From positions 1,302,001-1,366,000 of the forward strand of contig CBDCZQ010000006.1 of NCBI GenBank assembly GCA_965224575.1: 64,000 nt of DNA. Reading direction: 5' to 3'. Positions 32,788 through 41,452 of the stretch are shown piece by piece (position 1 is the stretch's first letter; the number at the start of each line of letters is the position of its first letter). The notes under the pieces are model-generated. The model ran no database searches. It was given only the letters and a program-made list of their open reading frames with translations, and had not been told where the DNA came from. This stretch comes from QPIN01 sp965224575 (GTDB taxonomy: Bacteria > Pseudomonadota > Gammaproteobacteria > Methylococcales > Methylomonadaceae). A program made the translations under genes and the position numbers.

Positions 32788-34776
32788 TCAACGTGGTACC
32801 AATAATTTTGGACTTAAGCCATGAGCCATATTTAAAGTACTCATCCAAAGTCCATCCCAACTATGCAATGTCGCTTCATTTTGGATAATAGTGTAATCAT
32901 TTGTTTGGGGACTGTATCGCCAGGCCTGATTTTGTATAATATTCAATTCTTCGGCTTTAGATAGCGTACACCCGCCTGTCTCTGCACATTCACCGGTTAA
33001 TGTGGTTACCCGAAGACTATTCCAGACAACATCGCTGGAAAATGGGTGGCCAAACATAAACCACTGCGTTGCATTTCGCTGGGTTGCCAAAGCAATTTCA
33101 AAACAACCATTTATGCTGGGGCATTGGGGTGGGTGTGTTAAGGGGGCGACTATACTGCCTTCGGGAAGATCAACTATCACCTCCGCTTCATTATAATGAA
33201 TAATCCAGTACCCTGTGCCTTGTGTAATAACACCGTTTAACCCAGGATCAAAATAAGAGTTATTGGCGGCATCATAGCCATACAAAACCCAATCCGTTCC
33301 ATAGACACCATTAATATCATCGCCGAATATTGCTGCGACGGTATTATTTCCTATTGGTGGAGACAGAGGCAGGGCGATTTGTTTCCATTGATTGCTAGGT
33401 ATCAGTAATGTCGTACCTGATAGTATTACTTTAAAATCTGGTCTGATCTTCCATCCAGGATTCTGGCTAGAAGTACGAGTATAGGCTCCCACATCCAAAC
33501 GTCCTTCCCTCTGCGTTCTATTAAAATCTTGACTGATTAAGTGATCGGCATTTGCGTTTCCAATTAGTAAAGAGTTTTCGCCTGGGTAGACATTTTTATC
33601 GTCTGAGTCGCTAAAATCAACAGTAGGGTTTCCTTCAGAGTTCCAGGCGGTATTGGATTGTGGGGGCTGAGCGCCACCAACTCCAATGTTCCCACTGATT
33701 GTAAGTCCCTCTATATCGGGTAGTCGTAGTGCTAGACCAGACCCCATTGAATATAGCGCATTATTAGCAATTATAATGGGACCATTCAGAGAACCACCAG
33801 CAGGTGAGTTGATGCGAATTGCATGACCACTTCCATTAGCGATAATGGTGTTATGAACAATGGTTAGACTGCCTGGAAACGCACTTTGATGGTTTTGGCT
33901 ATGAATGCCTGATCCAGCAGAGTCAAAAATTATGTTATTGGAAATAACCGCCTCAGAAGCGGCTTGTATACCATTATCACCCGATGACCAAATGACATTC
34001 CCTTCAATAATATTAGGCGCGTGACCATCTGTTCCATAAACCAAAATACCTGGAAATTTGGTATCGTGAATAACATTATCGCGGATAATATTATTATAGC
34101 TTCCATCTTTTATTTCGATTCCATCGCCCTGAGATACAGATGGGCCATTTAAGTGATGGATATAATTTCCCTCAATCAAACCATCTCTGAAAACACCTTT
34201 TGTATTTCCTGCGCTATCATTATTGGTACCAAGATAGAATCCCTCAGCGGTGCCTCCCGCGTGATGAATTTCATTACGCAGAAATTTATGTCCAGTATTT
34301 GTATCTCCAGGAAAATTTGCGGTGATAGCCGCCTCAGCTGTATGGTGAATATGGCATGCCTCAAGGGTGATGAATTCTGCCTGTCGACGAGTCCCATTAA
34401 AATCCTTGCTACCAATTCTGATTCCTGCAGAACCACCGGTTACTTCTAACCCCCTGAGTGTGAGATGCTGAGCACCTTCAATATTGATAATATTTTGACT
34501 TGCATTTGGACGAGTTATTGTAGCTATCTCGCCCGCTTTAGAACGAATGATAATAGGAGTTTGTGCAGTGCCTTGGTGGGAAATAGAAAGTCTTCTTCCA
34601 TCACTGTAAATCCCTTGAGAAAGAATAACTTCATCGCCTGGCTGTAAGTTATTTCCTGAAATAATTGAAAACCAGTCATCACTGGGACTCAGTTGATATT
34701 CTGTAGCAGATGCGATCATTGATGTGCCAATACAGCACAGAGGTATGAAAAGAATAGTCCGAAGAATGATTTTCAT
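32788..34776 (-). CDS. Secreted parallel beta-helix protein with shared C-terminal module
   Basis: A 662-residue exported protein: signal peptide (about 1-24, ASA), a right-handed parallel beta-helix (about 40-430) with many N-ladder turns (NVIHDTKFPGILVYG, NNIIFDSAGSGIHSQNH), like pectate-lyase/alginate-epimerase folds, and a distinct C-terminal module of about 205 residues (458-662). That module has LPLSPPIGN, FGDDINGVYG, GTGYW, two CX5C pairs and ends LLVPR. The same module closes the unrelated-length protein at 38036-41236. A polysaccharide substrate is inferred from the helix fold; catalytic residues cannot be picked safely. Confidence 0.8.
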   Translation of the reverse strand: MKIILRTILFIPLCCIGTSMIASATEYQLSPSDDWFSIISGNNLQPGDEVILSQGIYSDGRRLSISHQGTAQTPIIIRSKAGEIATITRPNASQNIINIEGAQHLTLRGLEVTGGSAGIRIGSKDFNGTRRQAEFITLEACHIHHTAEAAITANFPGDTNTGHKFLRNEIHHAGGTAEGFYLGTNNDSAGNTKGVFRDGLIEGNYIHHLNGPSVSQGDGIEIKDGSYNNIIRDNVIHDTKFPGILVYGTDGHAPNIIEGNVIWSSGDNGIQAASEAVISNNIIFDSAGSGIHSQNHQSAFPGSLTIVHNTIIANGSGHAIRINSPAGGSLNGPIIIANNALYSMGSGLALRLPDIEGLTISGNIGVGGAQPPQSNTAWNSEGNPTVDFSDSDDKNVYPGENSLLIGNANADHLISQDFNRTQREGRLDVGAYTRTSSQNPGWKIRPDFKVILSGTTLLIPSNQWKQIALPLSPPIGNNTVAAIFGDDINGVYGTDWVLYGYDAANNSYFDPGLNGVITQGTGYWIIHYNEAEVIVDLPEGSIVAPLTHPPQCPSINGCFEIALATQRNATQWFMFGHPFSSDVVWNSLRVTTLTGECAETGGCTLSKAEELNIIQNQAWRYSPQTNDYTIIQNEATLHSWDGLWMSTLNMAHGLSPKLLVPR

Positions 34777-34966
34777 GATTGAACCTTTAAGTATGGTGGG
34801 TTAGAAAAAGCTAACACAGGAAATCGGCTCTTTGTGGTAGCGATAAAGCTGTATGCAATTGAAGGGTACCTCTATTAATTGATGAATGGAAAAATTGAGT
34901 CCAAAATATCCAATCTCTGCGTTGAAATCCTTCGCAATAGCCTGTATCAGTATTGAGGTCAGATAC

Positions 34967-35151
34967 GAATGGCACTTACTTAACAGCTTATTTAATTTTA
35001 AATCAATACCTTACATCCTCGTCAATTTAACAAAATATAGTGATAACGGCATTTAGATTGATAAAATTTGAATGGAAACAGATGGTAAATCTTGTTTTTC
35101 GCCATCCTACATTGTATTAAATGTTTTTAGAGCTTAAGTAAGTGCCTATTT
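34967..35151. mobile_element. MITE with IS4-family ends, copy 1
   Basis: GAATGGCACTTACTTAA at the left matches the IS4 element's terminal repeat exactly; the right end TTAAGTAAGTGCCTATT has one inserted base. The 185-bp interior (TAGTGATAACGGCATTTAGATTG..., GCCATCCTACATTG) encodes nothing and is shared with copy 2. The left flank GGTCAGATAC is also shared with copy 2, and GTACCCGACCCC on the right mirrors it, so this copy may lie inside a GGGGTCAG-ended element. No target duplication is clear. Confidence 0.8.
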
Positions 35152-35252
35152 GTACCCGACCCCGGTTATTTCGAATTTGCCTTGATCTTGAATATTTTGG
35201 TTCTCAATTTTTTCATCCACAATTAATAGAGGTACCCTTTATTCATTGCGAG

Positions 35253-35993
35253 CTATCTAAAGTTATGTAGTGAGTTAAAAAAATTGTCAACTGCAGTTTC
35301 AAGTGCCTTTGTATCTGGGTGAATTTGTAAATTATATGTTTTTCCTGCATGTACATCTGTTTGATCAAGCTCATTACGGACACTAAAATTTCTCCAAGGA
35401 TCTATATTACGAACTTTACCACCAAAAACATTAAACCTTCGAATCCAAGCATTGTATTCATAAGCTCTTGTTTTAAAATTATTGTTTGGGTTAAAAAAAT
35501 CACAAGATGGGTCGACTGTTATTTTACCATTTATATCTGGTCGAGATGGAGCAAAGTTGGTGGGGTATTGTGTAATTAATATTTTTGAATGATCACCTTT
35601 GCCTTTTAGTTCTGAAACCGCCCACCTAACTTTATTTTTAAGACCTTCAATATTTTTGTGTTCACAAATTTCTGAAGACAAGCCGATAATATAATAATCA
35701 AGGTTTTCGGGTGCTGAACGAGCTTCCCAACCAAAATTATTAGGTACATCTTCAGGATATTTACGTTCTCCAGGGAATTTATATTTAAAGTGATATGTAT
35801 TATTTTTAAATGGATAACTCTGTGTTAAGCTAAAACCGACCCTAGCCGGGGCCGGGGCTGGCCTATGCCATTGAAGGTAAAGAAGCGCATCAGCACTATA
35901 GCCTATATGAAAAACATTTATTTCTCGAGCTTCAATTGTCTGGATGATGGTTAAGTTTAAAATAAAATAAATAGAAAATATTATTTTTTTCAT
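35253..35993 (-). CDS. Exported protein, possibly SGNH-hydrolase-like
   Basis: A 246-residue protein with a signal peptide (about 1-22, IEA). FHIGYSADALLYLQW near the mature N-terminus resembles the serine block of SGNH hydrolases, and a late TDVHAGKTYNLQIHPDTKALE segment could supply the Asp-x-x-His block. The middle has two cysteines and the KGKGDHSKILITQYPTN strand. The call rests on spacing and fold expectation; identity is weak. It lies between the two beta-helix genes on the same strand, suggesting a shared role in surface polysaccharide, but gaps of 260 bp or more separate them. Confidence 0.4.
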   Translation of the reverse strand: MKKIIFSIYFILNLTIIQTIEAREINVFHIGYSADALLYLQWHRPAPAPARVGFSLTQSYPFKNNTYHFKYKFPGERKYPEDVPNNFGWEARSAPENLDYYIIGLSSEICEHKNIEGLKNKVRWAVSELKGKGDHSKILITQYPTNFAPSRPDINGKITVDPSCDFFNPNNNFKTRAYEYNAWIRRFNVFGGKVRNIDPWRNFSVRNELDQTDVHAGKTYNLQIHPDTKALETAVDNFFNSLHNFR

Positions 35994-36150
35994 TAATTTC
36001 TCTCATAATAATGATTAAAGAAAGTGGATAAAAGAGAGATAATAGCCAGTCGTTCATGATTGGTATCATTTACTTTTTTCACTAAGAGACTTTGATATTA
36101 ACATGGTTTAATTTATCCAGTTTTAATATGCAAAGCAAAGGGTCAGATAC

Positions 36151-36364
36151 GAATGGCACTTACTTAACAGTTTATTTAATTTAAATCAATACCTTACATC
36201 CTACGTCAATTTAACAAATTGTAGTGATAACGGCATTTAGATTGATAAAATTTGAATGGAAACAGGTGGTAAATCTTGTTTTTCACCATCCTACATTATA
36301 TTAAATGTTTGATTTTAAATGTTTGATTTTAAATGTTTTTTTAGAGCTTAAGTAAGTGCCATTC
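36151..36364. mobile_element. MITE with IS4-family ends, copy 2
   Basis: Ends are GAATGGCACTTACTTAA and TTAAGTAAGTGCCATTC, perfect inverted repeats identical to those of the IS4 element at 2534-4072. The 214-bp interior matches copy 1 closely; the extra length is a local tandem duplication of GTTTGATTTTAAAT near 36305-36340. It has no coding capacity and would need transposase in trans; the one IS4 copy in the window has a broken transposase. Confidence 0.88.
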
Positions 36365-36443
36365 CACTCCGGCCTCAATTCCAACATGCCATTGCTTGCT
36401 TTTTTGGATTCAGGAACGTCCCAAAGAATAATCAGTGGGTTCG

Positions 36444-36540
36444 AGGTCAGACTCGATTGAAATTGTTTTTCCTTTGCTTATAACCTGATTACTGTAAAAT
36501 GACTCAAGATTGATTTTTATTTTCAATCAAGTCTGATTGG
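36444..36540. repeat. 97-bp element with GGTCAGACT inverted ends
   Basis: AGGTCAGACTCGATTGAAAT on the left pairs with ATTTTCAATCAAGTCTGATT on the right with few mismatches. It ends 20 bases before the RAYT element's own GGGTTAGATAC end. It belongs to the GGGGTCAG-ended class seen also at 11335. Confidence 0.55.
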
Positions 36541-36559
36541 TCTTCAAGGGCTATCCATC

Positions 36560-37363
36560 AGTATTGGGGTTAGATACAAATTAAATTTAGGTTGTTTTTA
36601 CGCCATCCAATAGGACGACCAGCCTTATTAGGTTTCATCCTTCTCCCCATTAATTGTTCAATTTCTTCCTTAAAACGATCACGACCTAATGCCATCCCTC
36701 TATTAACATTCTTTCTAATCTCATCAAGTAAACTCATCTTCTACATGATGAGCAAATAGTGTGCGGTAATTTTCCATGCGTTCAGCTTCACTCTGTCCTA
36801 GCTTCAAATGTTCAGCATGTGGTGTGCATAACTCTAACAGCTTACCTAACACATTGATTTGATAATTCGACCACAAATATTCACTTGAATCTTTTACCAT
36901 TTTGGCGCGTACAGGGTTTAATTCAATGTATCGATAAACTTCTATCAAATAATTCTCTGCTTCAATTAAACACGATTTATACCGCCCCTCCCAAAGAGTG
37001 ACACTACGTTTATATTGGTGGTTGAAATATTGGATATAACGTCGACCAATCGACTGCAACATTTTGCTAATTGCTCCACCTTCCAGAGGCGTACAAAGTA
37101 AATGGATATGATTTGTCATTAATACCCAAGCATGAATTGCCACAGAATATTTCCTTGAATATTCCTTAAGCCACTTAATGTAGAACTTTGTAGTCCTCCA
37201 CTGAGCAAAACAAGCTTGGCGATTATTTCCTCGCTGGATCAGATGAATAGGTAAGCCTGTTGGTAATATTCTGGGGAGTCACGCCATTTTTCTTGGGCTT
37301 CAGTATAAGAATAACGAGTATAATATTTTAATTTGTATCTGTATCTGACCCTAATAATACTAA
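36560..37363 (-). mobile_element. RAYT-type element with inverted ends
   Basis: The left end AGTATTGGGGTTAGATACAAATTAAA is matched, in inverse, by the right end TTTAATTTGTATC, TGTATCTGACCCTAATAATACT (37330-37363), which has GTATCT duplicated. Between them is one Transposase_17/Y1-type gene, now inactive. Repeat-associated tyrosine transposases mobilise REP-like palindromes in trans, so this element is the best local candidate for spreading the GGGGTCAG-ended repeats. Confidence 0.7.
36570..37287 (-). pseudogene. REP-associated tyrosine transposase (RAYT), nonsense codon and frameshift
   Basis: ATG at 37285-37287 is followed by GCG and then TGA at codon 3 (37279-37281) where the family has arginine, consistent with CGA to TGA. 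The frame then runs on as RILPTGLPIHLIQRGNNRQ, VLMTNHIHLL (the HxH metal motif), RRYIQYFN, GTLWEGRYKS-like TLWEGRYKS and YIELNPVRA. Near 36727 a one-base gain stops it; the C-terminal RFKEEIEQLMGRRMKPN is readable in the next frame to 36570. All key motifs survive, so inactivation is recent. Confidence 0.85.
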
Positions 37364-37562
37364 TACTTACCTAGCTAGTTGTTGTTTAGTTAGGACAATT
37401 GATTTCTATCAATTTATTCGGTTATTAATAATGCTATAGTTAACTAATCTATAGAGAGAAACTTAAAAAGTTTGGTACTTTGTAGTATGTCTGCCCAAAA
37501 TAAAAACTCACTATCTTTTTAGTGACTTTCAATTTAAGGCCCATTAGTAAAGAGGTAACAAA

Positions 37563-37835
37563 ATGAAAAAAATTATATTAACAATTGTTTTGAGTTCTTT
37601 TTTACCTGCAATAGCAATTGCAGAAGACAAAAAGATGCAAAATTCTAACCCTAACGCTGCAGATTCAGTAGTGACAGGAAAGCATATGCAAAATTCTAAC
37701 CCCAACGCTGAAGATTCAGTAATGAAAGGAAAGCATATGATGAATGATAACCCGTATTCTTCACATCCCAAGGATAATGCTAGAGTGGAAAATAAAAGCG
37801 ATCGAGGATATACAGTTATTAAGTACGAAGAATAA
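37563..37835 (+). CDS. Small secreted protein with internal repeats
   Basis: A 90-residue protein with a clear signal peptide (about 1-21, AIAIA) and a mature region made of near-identical segments: MQNSNPNAADSVVTGKH, MQNSNPNAEDSVMKGKH and a third, shorter MMNDNPYSSHPKDN. The segments are 17-18 residues long and recur in DNA as well, so they are a recent duplication. The ATG follows GAGGTAAC at a good distance. The family is not known to me. Asn/Asp/Met-rich segments might bind metal, but this is a guess. Confidence 0.7.
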   Translation: MKKIILTIVLSSFLPAIAIAEDKKMQNSNPNAADSVVTGKHMQNSNPNAEDSVMKGKHMMNDNPYSSHPKDNARVENKSDRGYTVIKYEE

Positions 37836-38035
37836 TTTTGGTTCTAGTGTAATAAATGGCTGGGGGAAACTTGATCAAGTCAATTTAAATCCCAAAATAA
37901 TTGGGGGCTGAGTAAAATAAAAACCAGAAACGACAGGCTTAATTCACTCCGGCTCCACAGTAATAGTGTCACTTTATACAGGATAGAGTGACACGCATAA
38001 TTTGAAATGATGCCTAGGTAGATAGAGAGTTGATC

Positions 38036-41000
38036 TTAGTTAGGTACAAGTAATTTTGGATTAGTACCCTCCGCATTGGGTAAAGTCAAACTCCAAAATC
38101 CGTCCCAACTATTTAATGATGTTGAGTTTTTGATGAGATCGTATGCTTTCGTTACAGGGTTATAGTGCCAAGCTTGATTATGGAAAATATTTTGCTCTTC
38201 CGCTTCATCTATTGTACAGCCAGTCGTACTATCGCATGTATGGTCTGAAGTTGTAACTCGGAGGCTACTCCAATTCGTTTGTTTAGCAAATGGATGTCCT
38301 AACATTGACCATTGTTTTTCATTTGTTCGCGTTGGTAGGTCTATTTCAAAACAACCTTCTAAGCTAGAGCATTGAGAAGAGAGTGCCAATGATGGCAAAG
38401 TACTATTCTCAGGAAGATCAACAGTCACATCTTGTCCCGTTACCTGAATAACCCAATAGCCCGTTCCCATACTTACTTTGTCTTCTAGCCTAGGGGTAAC
38501 ATATTCATTGCTCATAGGGTTGTAGGCAAATAATTTCCAGTCTTCTCCATAAACACCTGAAATATCATCACCAAAAACTGCTTCCACAGTGTCATTTCCT
38601 GTAGGAGGTGATAATGGAAGGCTTATCTGGTTCCATTGATTATGAAGTAGTACAAAACTCTCGGTATTTATAATGTCTTTGGGATCAAATTTTTTACGGA
38701 CTTGACCAACTTTTTCGTCTATATCATTGTAAGCTTCAATAATATATTCAATAACGTCCTCTTCTTGAAATATATTAATTTGAGAATCCAAAAAAGTATT
38801 ATCTTGGGAGGTTGCTATAGCATCATTACTACCAAGTCGAAATATTTTAAAATGAGTAGCAGAATATTCACTTGGAAACCGCCAGGACAAAAGCAAAGCT
38901 TGATGTATTGCTGAAATATTTTGCATTTTAATGCAAAAAACGGGTGTTGAGTTATTCTCAAAGGCTCCCGCAGCTCCACGGCAATTGTTCAGCCTTACAT
39001 TTCCATTCAAATCATAAGGTAAAACCTGCCGATTATTCATCAAATAATCGGCAGGTGAATGCGGATGCAGGCCATAATCACCATGACCACTGGCATCTCC
39101 CGTATCGAATGAAGCATCATGAATAAATAGTGGATCTACATTCCACTTTGAATTAAGACCAAAAAATTCATATTGAAAAGAATCTGAAGTTGCCCCAGTG
39201 TGGCTTAAGTTACCGTAATGTCCGCTTCCATATAATGCCTCCCAATTTCCTGTTCGTGATGCATTTGGCCCCTCAACAGGATGAAGGAAAGTGTCCGATT
39301 TTATGTTAAATTCATTCATAATATTACCAACAACACTCATGTTTTGTTGTCGATAAGCTTGAGAACCTACATCATTATAAAATAGATTGCTCCTCTCTCC
39401 TACCAAGGTGTTATGCCATATTAAAATGTGGTTTGTTATCGTTAAACTATTGTCCCCAGAAATTTGTAAAAGTGGTGAAGGTCCTGCTTCTGATCGCTCA
39501 ATTACATTTTGAACAAGAGCAAAACCATGTTCTATATTTTTTTTAGCTGCAAAGCTAAGGGCAAAACTACTAAGCTTAAGAAATTGATTATAGGCAATAA
39601 TTGTATTGTCAAAAGTAGGAATATTTGAATTTTTATCATCAAGCATAACTCTAGTATCCAAGATCTGGTTACCTAATAAAACATAAGGATGTAAAGTACC
39701 AGACCTGTCAATTTGATTGCTTCTTACTAATGAAGAAATCTGCTTTGTCACACTAAATTCAAATATCCTTTTGGCATTTTTAATCATGTTATTAGTGAAA
39801 TATACATTTCCATATAGATAAAGAGTAGGTCCTGTATGGTTTAACCCTTCTATCGTACATTGATCGATCCACATAACCGAATCATTCGTGCCTCTAAACA
39901 GAATACCAGTAGAATTCACCAAAGTCCGAGAAATTGTCAGGTCTTGGAGCTTAACAAAAGGGACATGTAACGTGTTGTTAGAACCTGTGGAACTTAATAC
40001 CACAGATTCTTTATCAGCTTCTTCCGATTTAGTAATTGTTAAATAAGTATTTCCAGTTGTATACTTTTCAGTCTTTCCACCTATCCAATTATGGATTCCA
40101 CTATTCAAATAAACGACAGCTCCAGACGGGTCAGCCCTACCATAATTAAACTGATTAAATTCTACTATTGCTGAGATAGCCGCCGCAATTGTTTTAAAAG
40201 GATGATTTTTTGCTATTTCTCTATCATCAGGATTTGTCACAACACCTAGCAGATCATCACCATTTTCATCTACATAAGCCGCAGATTGGCCGAAACTTTC
40301 AGTTTTATCATTCAATAGATATAAAGGGCCATATAATGGACTTGGCTTTTCTGTCCCCAAATTACTGTCTAAGATTGAATCTTGATCTCCAATCCAAGGA
40401 TAAGCTTTAAACCTTGCTGTTATTTTTTCACCTGAATTAAGCATTTCAGTTTCTACAGAGGCCGCATAAACCAGAACTTTATTAAGATCATTCTTAGCGC
40501 TAATAGTCATATCATTCACAAGTTTTATTGTTGAATGATTTCCACTAGTATCAGTCAAATCAAATTCGACTAGAGCTACTGGCTTTTGATCTTTTGCATA
40601 AGCATGATAAAACACAGCTTCCAAATCAGCTTTTTCCCTTACAGTTTCCCATCCAGGCAAAGCCCAATTTCCAATAATTTTTGGAAAATCTAACACAGAC
40701 TCATTCACAGCTATAATTGTAGTTTCAACTGCATCAAGATCCGTCCCTTCAGGACCAGTATCCTGATACCACCCGGAAGCGAAGCTAACAATGGGATTTT
40801 GCCCACTAGTACCTGCACCGCCTTGTTTATCATCATTGTAAATTGGTTTATCAAGAGCAAGCTTAACGATTAATCCAGTCCCATTTTCAATTTCATTAAA
40901 CTCATCATTTTTAGGATATATTTTCCTAAGTACTTTAGTGGCAACCAATGAACGCTCAACTACTTGAGGGTTTCCGTTATCATCAAATCCCTCTGAAAAC

Positions 41001-41236
41001 ACCTTTAGCATTATCTTTGGTATACTTTCTGGGTTAAGATGATACATTCCATTTTTTTTAAACCCATCAAGCGTAACGGTCATATTCCAGCCCTCTGGAT
41101 CAATCACGACAGACGTCACTTTTCCGGATATATTTTCAATGGCTTCAATATTTCCAACGCCAATTCCTACTGGAATTAAAAAAAATAAAGCAACTAATAT
41201 AAATACTCGATAAATACTCATAGTTATTAGTAACAT
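38036..41236 (-). CDS. Large secreted beta-helix protein with shared C-terminal module
   Basis: A 1066-residue exported protein. A signal peptide (about 1-30) leads to an N-terminal region with a strand-rich domain (about 35-330), a DUF1565-like/parallel beta-helix region (about 340-690, FKTIAAAISAIVEFNQFNYG, NTLVGERSNLF), a calcium-like loop DASGHGDYGLHPHSP, a short FN3-like domain (about 770-850) and the C-terminal module (about 863-1066) with LPLSPPTGN, FGDDISGVYG, GTGYW, CX5C twice and LLVPN. ATG at 41236 is preferred (GAGAAA upstream); 41221 is possible. Function is inferred as surface or polysaccharide-related. Confidence 0.78.
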   Translation of the reverse strand: MLLITMSIYRVFILVALFFLIPVGIGVGNIEAIENISGKVTSVVIDPEGWNMTVTLDGFKKNGMYHLNPESIPKIMLKVFSEGFDDNGNPQVVERSLVATKVLRKIYPKNDEFNEIENGTGLIVKLALDKPIYNDDKQGGAGTSGQNPIVSFASGWYQDTGPEGTDLDAVETTIIAVNESVLDFPKIIGNWALPGWETVREKADLEAVFYHAYAKDQKPVALVEFDLTDTSGNHSTIKLVNDMTISAKNDLNKVLVYAASVETEMLNSGEKITARFKAYPWIGDQDSILDSNLGTEKPSPLYGPLYLLNDKTESFGQSAAYVDENGDDLLGVVTNPDDREIAKNHPFKTIAAAISAIVEFNQFNYGRADPSGAVVYLNSGIHNWIGGKTEKYTTGNTYLTITKSEEADKESVVLSSTGSNNTLHVPFVKLQDLTISRTLVNSTGILFRGTNDSVMWIDQCTIEGLNHTGPTLYLYGNVYFTNNMIKNAKRIFEFSVTKQISSLVRSNQIDRSGTLHPYVLLGNQILDTRVMLDDKNSNIPTFDNTIIAYNQFLKLSSFALSFAAKKNIEHGFALVQNVIERSEAGPSPLLQISGDNSLTITNHILIWHNTLVGERSNLFYNDVGSQAYRQQNMSVVGNIMNEFNIKSDTFLHPVEGPNASRTGNWEALYGSGHYGNLSHTGATSDSFQYEFFGLNSKWNVDPLFIHDASFDTGDASGHGDYGLHPHSPADYLMNNRQVLPYDLNGNVRLNNCRGAAGAFENNSTPVFCIKMQNISAIHQALLLSWRFPSEYSATHFKIFRLGSNDAIATSQDNTFLDSQINIFQEEDVIEYIIEAYNDIDEKVGQVRKKFDPKDIINTESFVLLHNQWNQISLPLSPPTGNDTVEAVFGDDISGVYGEDWKLFAYNPMSNEYVTPRLEDKVSMGTGYWVIQVTGQDVTVDLPENSTLPSLALSSQCSSLEGCFEIDLPTRTNEKQWSMLGHPFAKQTNWSSLRVTTSDHTCDSTTGCTIDEAEEQNIFHNQAWHYNPVTKAYDLIKNSTSLNSWDGFWSLTLPNAEGTNPKLLVPN

Positions 41237-41452
41237 ACATTTCTCGATCAGTCCATAGAGTTTTTAAAAACACGAAACAAAAGGGGAAGATTCGAATACC
41301 GCTTCTTGTCAGTATATTGTAGTGTTTTCCTGATTTATTCATCTTATAGAATGCTGTTAACTGGTCTTATGAGTTATAATTAATTTACTTCGCACGGACG
41401 GAGAACTCTCAATAAAAGTATTGTCCAACTCATAAACCCTACCCTTAAATAA

